From Chitinophagaceae bacterium (GTDB lineage Bacteria > Bacteroidota > Bacteroidia > Chitinophagales > Chitinophagaceae), in contig JAICXX010000005.1 of NCBI GenBank assembly GCA_025934485.1, positions 30,846-94,845 on the forward strand: DNA of 64,000 nucleotides, written 5' to 3'. Numbering within the stretch: position 1 is the stretch's first letter; each line of letters starts with the position of its first letter. Below the pieces are notes generated by a model. It was not told the DNA's origin, did no database searches, and worked only from the letters and a program-made list of their open reading frames with translations. The position numbers and the translations under genes were made by a program. Below are positions 1-10,400 of the stretch, in pieces.

Positions 1-2
1 TC

Positions 3-2633
3 GTGCTGATCACGACAAAAAGGGCCAGGTCCGGAAGACCGGTGATCGAATACGACGGCTCCGTGTCGCGTAAGTTCACCGCCCTCATGCCCCACCTGCT
101 CGGCATCCGCCAATGGGGCCAGGGACTCATGCAGGCAACCATCAACGACAACTACGGCATCACCCCGCCGTCTACAAGCCTTTGGTACGAAGAAGGTTTT
201 TTTGCAGCCAACCCGCCGGACTCCGGCTGGATCGACCTCACCGCCCTTCCCGGTTGGGGTGGCTCCGCCATCCCAGGGCTGCTGTACAACGGCCAGCAGG
301 TACCCACTTTCGGCGACGTCAAAGACCTTACTTATTTCAATACCAATATGCAGAAGATCCTCTGGGGCAATGCCAACTCCACGATGCACAACCTGAGCTT
401 CTCAGGCAGGAATAATAGATCCGGCTACCGCCTCTCGCTGGGCTACCTCAACGACGGTAGCCAGCTCCAGTGGGGCACCAACGGCTACCAACGTTACAAC
501 GTCCGGCTCAACCACGATTATAGCTTTTCCAAATCGGTCAAGCTGGAGACCAACATCTCCCTGGAACGCGGCGATATTCAACAGCCAAGCCTCCTCACCT
601 TCACCGGCTATAGCGCGCTCAGCAACTATGGGCAGCCGGGCCAGCCGGCCCTCAGCAAGAATGGCCAGCCCTACGAGTGGGGCACCGTACCCAGCCCGCC
701 GGGTATGCTCAAGTACGGCGGCGCTAATAAAACGTACGACTCCCGCATCAACGCCATCACCAACCTCACCTGGAATATTGTCGACCATCTGAGCTTCGTC
801 GGAACCGCCGGCTACAACACCCTCTTCGAGGAGATCAACAACCAGCAGAAACAGGTGAACTTCTATACGTATAATGATGAATATAAGCAGAACCCCACAC
901 CGGTGGCGGGAATGTCCAATGGCGGCGGCTCGTTCTACGCCAAGACCTTGAACCGCGATACGTATTACGATCTCACCGGCCGTCTTCAATATCATAATAC
1001 CTTCGCCCGCGACCACGAGGTTGGCGTCATGGCCGGCACGTCCTACGAACGCGACGAGGTCGACAACTGGAATACCACCACCTATGATCTCGCAGACGAC
1101 AACTCGCCGTCCCTCAACCTGGGTGTCAACAGCACTACCGCCGGCTTCGTAGCCAATACCGAGGCCCAAAACCATTATGCCCTCGCCTCTTTTTTCGGCA
1201 GGGTGACCTACAGCTATAAGAACCGCTATCTCGTCGAAGGTCTCGGTCGCTACGACGGCTCTTCAAAGTTCACCGCCGCCGACCGCTGGAAGCCGTTTTA
1301 CGGCGCATCCCTGGGCTGGCGTATCTCGGAAGAGAACTTCATGAAGAACCAAAACGTTTTCAACGACCTCAAGCTTCGTGCTTCCTATGGCGAGGCGGGC
1401 AACCAGGGCGGCATCGGTGAGTATGATTATATTCAGCTGCTCAACGCAAATTCGAACCAGGCCCTGCTCGGCACTGCGCCCGTGGTCTCGGTTTCAACCA
1501 CCGGCACCCTCGTCTCACTCAACCGTACATGGGAGACGGTAAAAAAGAAGAACATCGGCGTCGACTTTGCCACCCTAAGAAACCGCCTCACCGGCACTTT
1601 CGATTATTTCTGGAACGAGAATGCCAATATGCTCCTGGACCAAACCTATCCCGCCGTCCTCGGCGCTTCGGCACCCGCTGAGAACATCGGTGACTTGCGT
1701 ACCTGGGGCTGGGAAGGTATCCTAACCTGGCAAGACCGCATCGGCAAAGACTTCAGCTATAGCGTATCCGTGAACATGACCAATAACGAGGATAAGCTGG
1801 TTCACTACGGCGGCGCCAACGTTGTGAGCAAGGGCTATAACAGTAATGTGGAAGGGTACCCGGTGGGCTCTTATTTCGGTCTCAAATATGCCGGCCGCAT
1901 CCAAAGCCAGAAACAGCTCGATGCCTATAACGCGGCTTATGCGCCCACCGGCAGCACGAACAATGTCGGGCTGCCCATCCCGACGCCACTTGCCAGCCCC
2001 GCCGGCCAGTTCAGCGGCCTTCGCCCGGGTGATAACATGTACAAAGACGTTAACGGCGACGGAAAACTCAACATCGGAACCAGCACCAAGGACATGGGCG
2101 ACCTCGTTTACCTGGGCCGCGACGATCCTAACTATGCATGGGGCACCACGCTCGGCGTGCGATGGAAAGGTTTCGACATCCAGGCGATCTTCCAGGGCGT
2201 TATGAAACGCTCCGTTTGGCGCACCGGTAGTACGGCTAACTGGGATGTTCCTTACGGCACCGTCTACCAGTCGCAGGGCAATTACTGGTGGGGCAATGTA
2301 TGGAGCCCCACGCATCCCAACGCTCATTACCCGAACCTGCACACCGGCGGCGGCGGGATCAACGGCTACAACTACCAGGCCTCTTCCTGGTCGATGCAGA
2401 ACGGTGCCTATATGCGACTCAAGAACGCCGTGATCGGCTACAGCGTTCCCCAAAAGATCATCGACCGCTGGAAAGGCGTCACACGCCTTCGCTTCTATGT
2501 TTCCGGCAGCGATCTCTGGGAGATCACCCATATCCACGACGGCTGGGACCCGGAAGTGATCAGGACCGTCAACGGTAACGAACGGTACCCCTTCTATCGC
2601 TACCTGACCTTTGGTGCCAACCTGACCTTCTAA
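3..2633 (+). CDS. SusC-type TonB-dependent outer-membrane transporter, 5' part outside window
   Basis: This is the C-terminal 876 residues of a SusC/RagA outer-membrane receptor that imports oligosaccharides with TonB energy. The first visible residues (LITTKRARSGRPVIEYDG) are the end of the plug domain, where SusC proteins carry a [V/I]LITTKKG-like stretch, so the true start, signal peptide, carboxypeptidase-like domain and TonB box lie before base 1. The rest is beta-barrel, with the usual aromatic-rich strands, a DVNGDGKLN loop near residue 680 and a C-terminal Phe (GANLTF). It is followed 18 bases later by susD, the standard pair. The reading frame is open at the window edge. Family assignment is secure; the transported sugar is not visible. 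Confidence 0.95.
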   Translation: MLITTKRARSGRPVIEYDGSVSRKFTALMPHLLGIRQWGQGLMQATINDNYGITPPSTSLWYEEGFFAANPPDSGWIDLTALPGWGGSAIPGLLYNGQQVPTFGDVKDLTYFNTNMQKILWGNANSTMHNLSFSGRNNRSGYRLSLGYLNDGSQLQWGTNGYQRYNVRLNHDYSFSKSVKLETNISLERGDIQQPSLLTFTGYSALSNYGQPGQPALSKNGQPYEWGTVPSPPGMLKYGGANKTYDSRINAITNLTWNIVDHLSFVGTAGYNTLFEEINNQQKQVNFYTYNDEYKQNPTPVAGMSNGGGSFYAKTLNRDTYYDLTGRLQYHNTFARDHEVGVMAGTSYERDEVDNWNTTTYDLADDNSPSLNLGVNSTTAGFVANTEAQNHYALASFFGRVTYSYKNRYLVEGLGRYDGSSKFTAADRWKPFYGASLGWRISEENFMKNQNVFNDLKLRASYGEAGNQGGIGEYDYIQLLNANSNQALLGTAPVVSVSTTGTLVSLNRTWETVKKKNIGVDFATLRNRLTGTFDYFWNENANMLLDQTYPAVLGASAPAENIGDLRTWGWEGILTWQDRIGKDFSYSVSVNMTNNEDKLVHYGGANVVSKGYNSNVEGYPVGSYFGLKYAGRIQSQKQLDAYNAAYAPTGSTNNVGLPIPTPLASPAGQFSGLRPGDNMYKDVNGDGKLNIGTSTKDMGDLVYLGRDDPNYAWGTTLGVRWKGFDIQAIFQGVMKRSVWRTGSTANWDVPYGTVYQSQGNYWWGNVWSPTHPNAHYPNLHTGGGGINGYNYQASSWSMQNGAYMRLKNAVIGYSVPQKIIDRWKGVTRLRFYVSGSDLWEITHIHDGWDPEVIRTVNGNERYPFYRYLTFGANLTF

Positions 2634-2651
2634 TCTGTAAAACCAAACACA

Positions 2652-4478
2652 ATGAAACGATTTTCATATACCTCTCTGCTGGTTGCCCTGCTCGGCCTAG
2701 CTCACACCGGCTGCAAAAAAGGGCTCGACCTAACCCCGCTCGACAAGCTTTCCGACGCCAGCTTCTTCCAGACGGCAAACGACTTCAAGCTCTTCGCCAA
2801 CCAGTACTACGGCTGGCTCAAGAACTTCACCACGCTCGACGGCATCCTCGATAACCCACACTCCGACACCCGGTCCGACCTCTTCGGCGGCGGCGGCGCC
2901 TTTGGTTCGGGCACCAACACGGTGCCTACCACGGAATCCAACTCCGGTAACGCCGGCAACTGGGTCGTCGACTATACCCGTATCTATGCAACCAACTACC
3001 TGCTGACAAAAGCCGCTGCCTATAAGACCCCGGCCGATATCGCGCAGTTTGTCGCCGAAGCGCATTTCTTCCGCGCCTACGTCTATTTCGACCTGCTCGA
3101 ACAATACGGCGGTGTACCGCTCGTCCAGTCGCTGCTGACACCCAACTCGCCGCAATTGTATGGCCCGCGCAGCACCCGCGACTCTATCGTGAATTTCATC
3201 ATTGCCGACCTCCAGGCCGCCATCCCCAACCTGCCGGCTTCGATCGCCAACACGTCTACCGACTATGGCCGCGTCACCGCCATGGCCGCCCAGGCCTTCC
3301 TCGGTCGCGTCGCCCTGTATGAAGGCACCTGGCAGGAGTTTCGCAGCGGTAGCACGTCCCGCATAGACTCCTTGCTGGATATGTCCGCAGCCGCCAGCAA
3401 CGCCGTCATCTCCAGCGGCCAATATGCGCTATTCGGGACCGCCGCCTCCAACGCCCTCGGCGGCAACAGCACCATCCTGGGCGATTCGGCACAGAAGTAT
3501 ATGTTCGTGCTCGAAGACGTGAAATCCAACCCCGCAGGTATCGTCAAATCGGCGAACCACGAATATCTTCTGGCTACCCGCTACGATGCCACCCTCAAGA
3601 TCACCGGACAGAATATTACCCACTCGCAGAATACCGGCATGAACAGGAAGATTGCCGACATGTACCTCTGCACCGATGGGTTGCCTATAGAAAAATCCCC
3701 ACTCTTCCAGGGCTATTCCACCTTCCTTTCTGAATACCAGAACCGTGATAACCGCATGCGGTATACCATGGTCGTACCCTACGGGTATTACTGGAAAGGA
3801 AACGCGAACTATCGCGTCGATTGGGTAGGCGGCACACTTGACAAGAAGGATGCCATCGGCCCCATCATCCCCACGGGCTACGGTCACCAGAAATGGGCCA
3901 CCGAACGCCAATGTCCGGACCGGTCCGAGTCCGAAGATTATCCTGTGATCCGTTACGCGGAAGTATTGCTAAACTATGCCGAAGCCGTTTTCGAACGTAA
4001 CGGCGCGATCAGCGACGCGGATCTCAACAAATCGCTGAACCTGGTACGCCTCCGGATCAACACGGACAACGGCATGCCGCCCCTGACCAACGCCTTCGTC
4101 GCCGCTAACGGCCTGGATATGCGCACCGAGATCCGCCGCGAACGTGCCATCGAACTCTTCGACGAAGACTTCCGCCTGGACGACATCAAACGCTGGCATA
4201 GCGCAGCCACCGACCTCGTCTCCAATGTGGGCGGTATCGCCTATGACAACGCAGCGGCCTTCGTGAGCCCCTGGCCCGTCTCTATCGAATGGACCGGTAC
4301 CCAGTATCAAAACGGCCCCAATGCCTATAAGGCCGGGTCCACTTTGCCCAAAGACGCCAACGGCTGCATCATCACCGACCAAACCGGCCGCCAATGGACG
4401 GAAAAGAACTATCTGTACCCCATTCCGGCCCAGCAGATCGCACTCAACCCCGCATTAACGCAAAACCCTGGGTGGTAA
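2652..4478 (+). CDS. SusD/RagB-family surface glycan-binding lipoprotein
   Basis: A 608-residue partner of the SusC transporter upstream. It starts with a lipoprotein signal peptide ending in HTGC, with Cys21 as the lipidated residue, followed by KKGLDLTPLDKLSDASFFQT, typical of mature SusD N termini. The TPR-like helices (AEAHFFRAYVYFDLLEQYGGVPL) and the C-terminal RRERAIELFDEDFRLDDIKRW block are family hallmarks. It would sit on the outer face of the outer membrane, capture oligosaccharide and form the lid of the SusC barrel. The gene is 18 bases after susC and 16 bases before the GH97 gene, so all three are probably one transcript. Confidence 0.95.
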   Translation: MKRFSYTSLLVALLGLAHTGCKKGLDLTPLDKLSDASFFQTANDFKLFANQYYGWLKNFTTLDGILDNPHSDTRSDLFGGGGAFGSGTNTVPTTESNSGNAGNWVVDYTRIYATNYLLTKAAAYKTPADIAQFVAEAHFFRAYVYFDLLEQYGGVPLVQSLLTPNSPQLYGPRSTRDSIVNFIIADLQAAIPNLPASIANTSTDYGRVTAMAAQAFLGRVALYEGTWQEFRSGSTSRIDSLLDMSAAASNAVISSGQYALFGTAASNALGGNSTILGDSAQKYMFVLEDVKSNPAGIVKSANHEYLLATRYDATLKITGQNITHSQNTGMNRKIADMYLCTDGLPIEKSPLFQGYSTFLSEYQNRDNRMRYTMVVPYGYYWKGNANYRVDWVGGTLDKKDAIGPIIPTGYGHQKWATERQCPDRSESEDYPVIRYAEVLLNYAEAVFERNGAISDADLNKSLNLVRLRINTDNGMPPLTNAFVAANGLDMRTEIRRERAIELFDEDFRLDDIKRWHSAATDLVSNVGGIAYDNAAAFVSPWPVSIEWTGTQYQNGPNAYKAGSTLPKDANGCIITDQTGRQWTEKNYLYPIPAQQIALNPALTQNPGW

Positions 4479-4494
4479 CGTAAATTGCCGTAGC

Positions 4495-6288
4495 ATGAAA
4501 ACCACCTTGTTTGCACTTGCATTCCTCATTTCCGTGGGGGCTCCGGCCGGCCCCATCGCCTCCCTGCGTTCTCCAAATAAACGGCAACACCTGGAGCTCG
4601 CACTCGATACAGCCGGCAATCTCATCTATCATTATCTCAGCGGCGACACAGTCATCATCGACTGGTCGCCGCTTGGCTTTATCACGGATAAACTCCTCTC
4701 CAAAACCCGGATCACCGCCGTCAGTAGCCCCAAAAGCTACAGCCAAAGATTCGCCTGGCCGCTCGGCGAGAACGATACCATCGACAACACCTACAACGGG
4801 CTCACCGTCTCCTGCCGTCGCGGCAACCTCGCCTTCGCACTCGACATCCGCCTCTACGACGGTTCCGCCGCCTTCCGCTACCGGCTCCCCCAAAAAAACG
4901 GCGTGAAAAACGAAACCATCACCATCCGCCGGGAACTCACGGGCTTCCGATTACGAGGCGCTTACACGCTCTACCAATATAATCAGGAATCGGTATTCAC
5001 CCCCACAGCAACCGATACCCTCCAAAAAACCTGCGACCTTCCGGCTACGCTCACTAACGGACATACCTACATCAGCATCGGCGAATCCGACAACGATGAC
5101 TACACCAAAGCCGAACTGGCCGCCACGGCAAACGGTCTGACACTAACATATCCCCACGACACACTCGTCGAGATTCAAGACCACACCCCCTGGCGCACCA
5201 TCAGCATCGCCTCCACCGCCATCGGCCTTCACCGTTGCAGCGAGCTCAACTTAAAGCTAACGCCGCAAGGAGCCGCCAACCCAAAAAACATCCGCCCCGG
5301 AAAACTCATCCGCGCCAAACTCACCACGCGCGCCGGCCTCGACTGCATCGACTTCGCCGCCAAACATCATTTTCAATACATCCTCTTCGACGCCGGCTGG
5401 TATGGCGCAGAGTTCCGAACGATCTCCGACCCCACCAAATCCATCGCCGCCATCGACATGCCCGCCGTCATCCGCTATGGAAAAGCACACCGCATCGGCA
5501 TCATCCTCTACGTCAATTATGTCGGCCTCCGCGCCCACCTCGACACCATTCTGCCCCTCTATAAACAATGGGGTGTCGCCGGACTCAAATTCGGTTTCGT
5601 CGACGGGATAACTCAAGATGGCATCCGCTGGCTCGCAAAAGCGATCAAAAAGGCAACTGCAAGAGGCTTTATCCTCGACATCCACGATAACTATAAACCC
5701 ACCGGCCTCAGCCACCGCTGGCCGGGCTTGCTCACCCAGGAAGGCATCCGCGGTGACGAGCATGGACCCGATGCCTTCCACACCACCGTGCTGCCCTTCA
5801 CCCGCTTCCTGGCCGGACCCGCCGACTTCACCTTCTGCTATCCCAATGCCCGCAACAGCTTCGCAAAAAACCTTCACGTCAGTAAGGCCCAGCAGTTGGC
5901 GCTCACGGTGATCTACTTCAGCCCGCTGCAATCCATTTTCTGGTACGGGGATCCCAACGATTATACAAATGAAAAAGACATCGAGTTCTTCACCCTCGTT
6001 CCTACAGTATGGGACGAGACCCACTACCTCGCCGGCGAGATCGGGAAGTACATCAGCGTCGCGCGCCGCCACGGCGACACCTGGTTCATCGGCAACGCCG
6101 CCGGCCCACAGGGCGTCACGGCCTCCCTCCGTCTCGACTTCCTGAAAGCACAAAGAACCTATGACGCCACCATCTACCAGGACGACGGCCATGGCGGCAT
6201 CGCCATCCGCCACGAAGAATTAAAAGCACACGACCTGCTGAACATCCATCTTCCCGCGGCTGGCGGCGAGGCAATGATTCTGCGATGA
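4495..6288 (+). CDS. Glycoside hydrolase family 97 (alpha-glycosidase), secreted
   Basis: 597 residues with a short hydrophobic N terminus (signal peptide to about residue 20). An N-terminal beta-sandwich (about 22-265, starting LRSPNKRQHLELALDTAGNL) is followed by a TIM-barrel (about 270-500) and a C-terminal beta domain, the GH97 order. GH97 enzymes hydrolyse alpha-glucosides or alpha-galactosides, usually in the periplasm. At residues 365-371 the sequence reads KFGFVDG. In the retaining alpha-galactosidase branch this strand carries an Asp nucleophile; Gly here suggests the inverting SusB-like branch (inference from memory of the family). TQEGIRGDE (414-422) supplies candidate acid/base glutamates. 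It is last in the susC-susD run; the LacI gene begins 39 bases later. Confidence 0.9.
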   Translation: MKTTLFALAFLISVGAPAGPIASLRSPNKRQHLELALDTAGNLIYHYLSGDTVIIDWSPLGFITDKLLSKTRITAVSSPKSYSQRFAWPLGENDTIDNTYNGLTVSCRRGNLAFALDIRLYDGSAAFRYRLPQKNGVKNETITIRRELTGFRLRGAYTLYQYNQESVFTPTATDTLQKTCDLPATLTNGHTYISIGESDNDDYTKAELAATANGLTLTYPHDTLVEIQDHTPWRTISIASTAIGLHRCSELNLKLTPQGAANPKNIRPGKLIRAKLTTRAGLDCIDFAAKHHFQYILFDAGWYGAEFRTISDPTKSIAAIDMPAVIRYGKAHRIGIILYVNYVGLRAHLDTILPLYKQWGVAGLKFGFVDGITQDGIRWLAKAIKKATARGFILDIHDNYKPTGLSHRWPGLLTQEGIRGDEHGPDAFHTTVLPFTRFLAGPADFTFCYPNARNSFAKNLHVSKAQQLALTVIYFSPLQSIFWYGDPNDYTNEKDIEFFTLVPTVWDETHYLAGEIGKYISVARRHGDTWFIGNAAGPQGVTASLRLDFLKAQRTYDATIYQDDGHGGIAIRHEELKAHDLLNIHLPAAGGEAMILR

Positions 6289-6313
6289 ACTGGGTTTTCC
6301 GCGGTATAATGCC

Positions 6314-6320
6314 TATTTTG
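6314..6320 (+). promoter_or_regulatory. Candidate -7 box before the LacI gene
   Basis: TATTTTG resembles the Bacteroidota -7 element TAnnTTTG with one base missing. It ends 7 bases before the ATG at 6328, so a transcript from it would be almost leaderless. No clear TTTG -33 element was found at 19-21 bases upstream. Confidence 0.3.
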
Positions 6321-6327
6321 CAACTAT

Positions 6328-7407
6328 ATGAGTAAACTGTCGATTAAGGATATAGCAAAGGCGCTGAACATCAGTACAGCGACGATCTCCTATGTCCTCA
6401 ACGGCAAAGCCAGGGAAATGCGCATCAGCGACAGCCTCGAAAAAAAGATCCTGAAATTTGCTCGCGACAACAACTACCAGCCCCGCAAACTGCCTATTAG
6501 CCTGCGCACCGGCCGCACCGATATCATCTGCCTCATGGTCGAAGACATCGCCGACAATTTCTTCGCCGCCATCGCCGGCCGCATCGCCGAGCTGACCAGA
6601 CCCCTGGGCATCAAGGTGGTTTACATGAGCACCGACAACGACACCGAGAAGACACGCGAGCTCATCGCCGACTTCCGCCGCCAGAATGTCGATGGATTCA
6701 TCATCAGCCCGCCGCCAGGGATCGAACGCGATATCCGCCAGCTCATCTCCGATGAGATACCCGTCGTGCTCTTCGACCGGCCGCTGAAAAATATCCGCAC
6801 ACCCTACGTCGGCGTCGACAACGGCAAGAGCAGCGAAAATGCAGTAATGCATCTCTACAACCAGGGATTTCGCCATGTCGCCTTCATCACCCTCGACTCC
6901 GATCAGGGCCAGATGGCGGATCGCCTTAACGGCTATAAACGCGCGGCCGGGCGCACCGGAATGCCCGTCCTGGTAAAAAAGATCGGCTTTGCCGAACGCG
7001 ACACACCGGCCGCCGTGGAAAAGATAGCCCGCTTCCTCAGCAGTAAATCCGGCATCGACGCCGTCTTCTTTGCCACCGGCTCGCTGGCGCTCAGCGGACT
7101 CGAAGCCCTTCGGCTCCTCTCCTGGAAGATTGGCCACGACGTCGGCATGGTCGTCTTCGACGATAACAATTTCCTTCGGGCACACAGCCCCTCCATCACC
7201 GCAGTGGCTCAACCCGTCAATGAACTGTGCGAAGCCCTCGTCAATCTGCTCAGCACGAACCTCACCGGCAAGAGCAATAAGAAAACCGAAAAGATCATCC
7301 TGCCGACAAAGCTCGTAGTCCGGCAATCGTCCATGCCACTCCCGGCCGCCAACCCGGTCACAACCCCCGCCGCCGCCCCCATCGCGGCAAAACATAAAAT
7401 TGGCTAA
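6328..7407 (+). CDS. LacI-family transcriptional regulator, full length
   Basis: 359 residues. The N-terminal helix-turn-helix and hinge helix are complete (LSIKDIAKALNISTATISYV, residues 4-23), followed by a periplasmic-binding-protein-like sensor domain (about 62-340). The sensor keeps the family segments VDGFIISPP, VVLFDRPL and the GVDN and FDDN motifs. It should bind a palindromic operator as a dimer and respond to a sugar. It lies between the GH97 gene and the hybrid sensor kinase (12-base gap), so it is a local regulator of the locus. Its sensor domain resembles the headless LacI-like protein at 18403-19299, which suggests the two arose by duplication. The Ala/Pro-rich C-terminal tail is probably disordered. 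Confidence 0.93.
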   Translation: MSKLSIKDIAKALNISTATISYVLNGKAREMRISDSLEKKILKFARDNNYQPRKLPISLRTGRTDIICLMVEDIADNFFAAIAGRIAELTRPLGIKVVYMSTDNDTEKTRELIADFRRQNVDGFIISPPPGIERDIRQLISDEIPVVLFDRPLKNIRTPYVGVDNGKSSENAVMHLYNQGFRHVAFITLDSDQGQMADRLNGYKRAAGRTGMPVLVKKIGFAERDTPAAVEKIARFLSSKSGIDAVFFATGSLALSGLEALRLLSWKIGHDVGMVVFDDNNFLRAHSPSITAVAQPVNELCEALVNLLSTNLTGKSNKKTEKIILPTKLVVRQSSMPLPAANPVTTPAAAPIAAKHKIG

Positions 7408-7419
7408 CTTCAAGTCTGC

Positions 7420-10400
7420 ATGACAAGACGATGGTACATAGGACTCCTATTCTTCATCACATCCACGACAGTACAAGCCGAGCACCCGCCGCTTACCCCG
7501 GTGGTATTCCTCGACATTCAACAAGGCCTGTCCAACAATACTGTCCGCTGTATCTTCCAGGATCATAACGGCTTTCTCTGGTTCGGGACCCGCGACGGAC
7601 TAAACCGCTATGATGGCAATACATTTACCGTCTTCCGTCACCAGTTCAAAGACACCAATTCTCTCCTTAGCAATTACGTCCTCAGCCTGCTCGAAGATAA
7701 CACCGGAAGGATCTGGATCGGCACCCGCCAGGGTCTCTGTATCTACGATCCGCTGCTGGGCCGCTTCTCCACGCTCAGCTGGACCGACCCCCAAGGTCAC
7801 AAAAGACCCATAGACGACGTGATAAAAGAGCTTTGTGACGACGGCCATGGCAACATCCTCATCGGCACCGAAGAAACCGGCCTGCTGATCTATCTAAAGG
7901 GCGCATCGGCAGCCATTCCCGTCACCATCGCCCAAACACCGGCGGCAACCTCATACGGTATTCACGCCATAAAAGCCGACGGCGACAACATCTGGGTGCA
8001 GGTCCAAAAAAAAGGTCTCTGTCGTTTCGACGCCACAACAAGAAAGCTCCACCTCGTCAACACCCAACTTCCACTCGCCGGCTCACTGGAGATCGCCGCC
8101 CATACACTCTGGGCCGGCAGCGGTGCAAACCTTTATCGCTACGACGCCACAATCAACACCTTCACCCGCACCTGGACCCTGCCCGCAAAAAGCCAGGATG
8201 AGATTTGGGTGTTGAGATCGAACGAAAAAGGCGGGCTGCTCCTGGGCACCGTCAACGGCCGCGTACTCACCTGGGATCTCGATGCTAAAAAAATACTGCC
8301 GCAACCTCTCGACGACAGTACGGAAACCCTCCAATATGGGACCATCTATGCCCTCTGCATGGCACATGACGGCAGCGGATGGATCGGTACAGCCAAAGGC
8401 GGCGTCGGTGTCATCGACCCCCAACGCAGCCGGTTCCATACCTTTTCCCACCTCCCCGGTCTCGCCGGCAGCCCCGCCGATTTTGTGACCTGCTTTGCCG
8501 AAACGCCCGATAGCAATCTGCTCGTCGGCACGGAAGGGAATGGCATCCTGCTCTACGACAGACACAGGCAGCGGTTCACCCACTTCGGCGTAAGGCGGCC
8601 ATCAACGGATAAAGTGATCAGCCTCTATTCTGACAGCACCGGTCATATCTGGGCCGCGGTGCAGGGCGCCGGCATCGACCGTATCGACCTCCGCACCGGC
8701 CACACGGATCATTACTACTGCAATAAAGCACCCTCCGGCCAGGAGACTAATTGGGTTTGGGTCGTCTATGGCGACCGCGAACACAACATCTGGGCTACGA
8801 CACTTCGCCAGGTAAGCCTCATGGGCGCCCTGTATCGCTTCGACCCAGCCACGGATCACTTCACCCTCTTCGATCCCAACCTCAGCGATATCTTTGCCCT
8901 CTATGAAGACCATGAAGGCTCTCTCTGGGGCGGCAATCTCAGCCAGCTCATCGAGATAGACCGCACCACCCGCCACCATAACTATTACCCCGTAGGCGCC
9001 ACGGTCCATTGTATCTATGAAGACCACAAAGGCTCCCTCTGGTTGGGAACCGAAGGGGGCGGACTCCTCCGCTTCGACCGCCACCGCCACACCATCACCG
9101 ATCGCTATACCACCGATGAGGGACTTTGCAACAATACCGTCAACGCCATCCTCGAAGACAGCACCGGCGCGCTCTGGCTAAGCACGGCGTATGGCCTTTC
9201 CCGTTTCAACCCCGCCACGAAAAGATTCCGCAATTATTACGAAAGCGATGGCCTGCAGAGCAACGAGTTCATCTACAACTCCGCATTGGCATTGCGTTCA
9301 GGCGAATTCGCCTTCGGCGGCATCAAAGGCTTTAACCTTTTCGACCCCGCGGACATCAGCGAAACCCGCGAGATGCCGCACCTCATGCTCACCGCGATCA
9401 CCGTCAATGGGGAACCCATCCAAAAAGACACCACCCTCGTCGAACGCTGGGGCTCCAGCCAGGCACAAGCTATCAGCGTCCCCTACGACAAGGCCTTCCT
9501 TTCCTTTGACTTTACCGCGCTCGAATTCTCCACACCCGGCGAGATCCGCTACGCATATTACATGGAAGGATGGGACCACAAATGGACACAGGCAGGTGCG
9601 CAGCGACAGGCTACTTACACCCACCTGGAACCCGGACACTATCTCTTCCATGTTAGGAATACCGATGCGGAAGGCACCTGGAATCCCATGGACATGACCC
9701 TCGGTATCACGATCCTCCCACCGTGGTATCGTACCTCCTGGGCCTATACGCTGTATATCCTTATAGTCGCGGGTCTGCTCTATCTGTATTTACACTACAA
9801 AACCCGCCAGACCCGTCTAACCTATGAGATCGCCATGACAAAACTCACCGCGGAAAAGGAGCGCGCCGAACACGAAAAACGCATCGGCTTCTTCACGAAC
9901 ATCGCCCACGAATTTCGCACCCCGCTTACGCTGATCATCAATCCGATAAAGGACCTTCTCAAGAAAAACGCTGATACCGGTTACGAACAGGCAGAACTGC
10001 AGGTAGTTCACCGCAACGCCCGCCGCATGCTCAGCCTCGTCGATCAGTTGCTCCTGTTCCGAAAAGCGGATAGCGGTGAAGACCGGCTCATCACCAGCCG
10101 CATGAACCTCGTCGACCTCGGCCGTGAGGTATTTCTGAGCTTCACCCAGCAGGCACGCGCCAAAGATATCCGTTATACCTTCGACTGCACTAGCCAGACG
10201 CTGGACATCATTGCGGACCGCGATAAACTCGAGATCATCTTATTCAACCTCGTCTCCAATGCGCTGAAATATACCCCGCCGGGGGGCGAGGTCACAGTCT
10301 CCATGACCACATCCAATAACATGATCGAAATAAGCGTCGCGGATTCCGGTCCGGGGATACCCGCGGCGGCCGGCGACAAGATCTTCCAGCGCTTCTACCA

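Noticed and set aside
402..1175. Long minus-strand open frame (257 codons) inside susC
   Set aside because: Low-complexity Val/Gly/Glu-rich translation, typical of the antisense shadow of a GC-rich gene; susC is unambiguous.
5257..6213. 318-codon minus frame inside the GH97 gene
   Set aside because: Shadow of GH97; no domain, biased composition.
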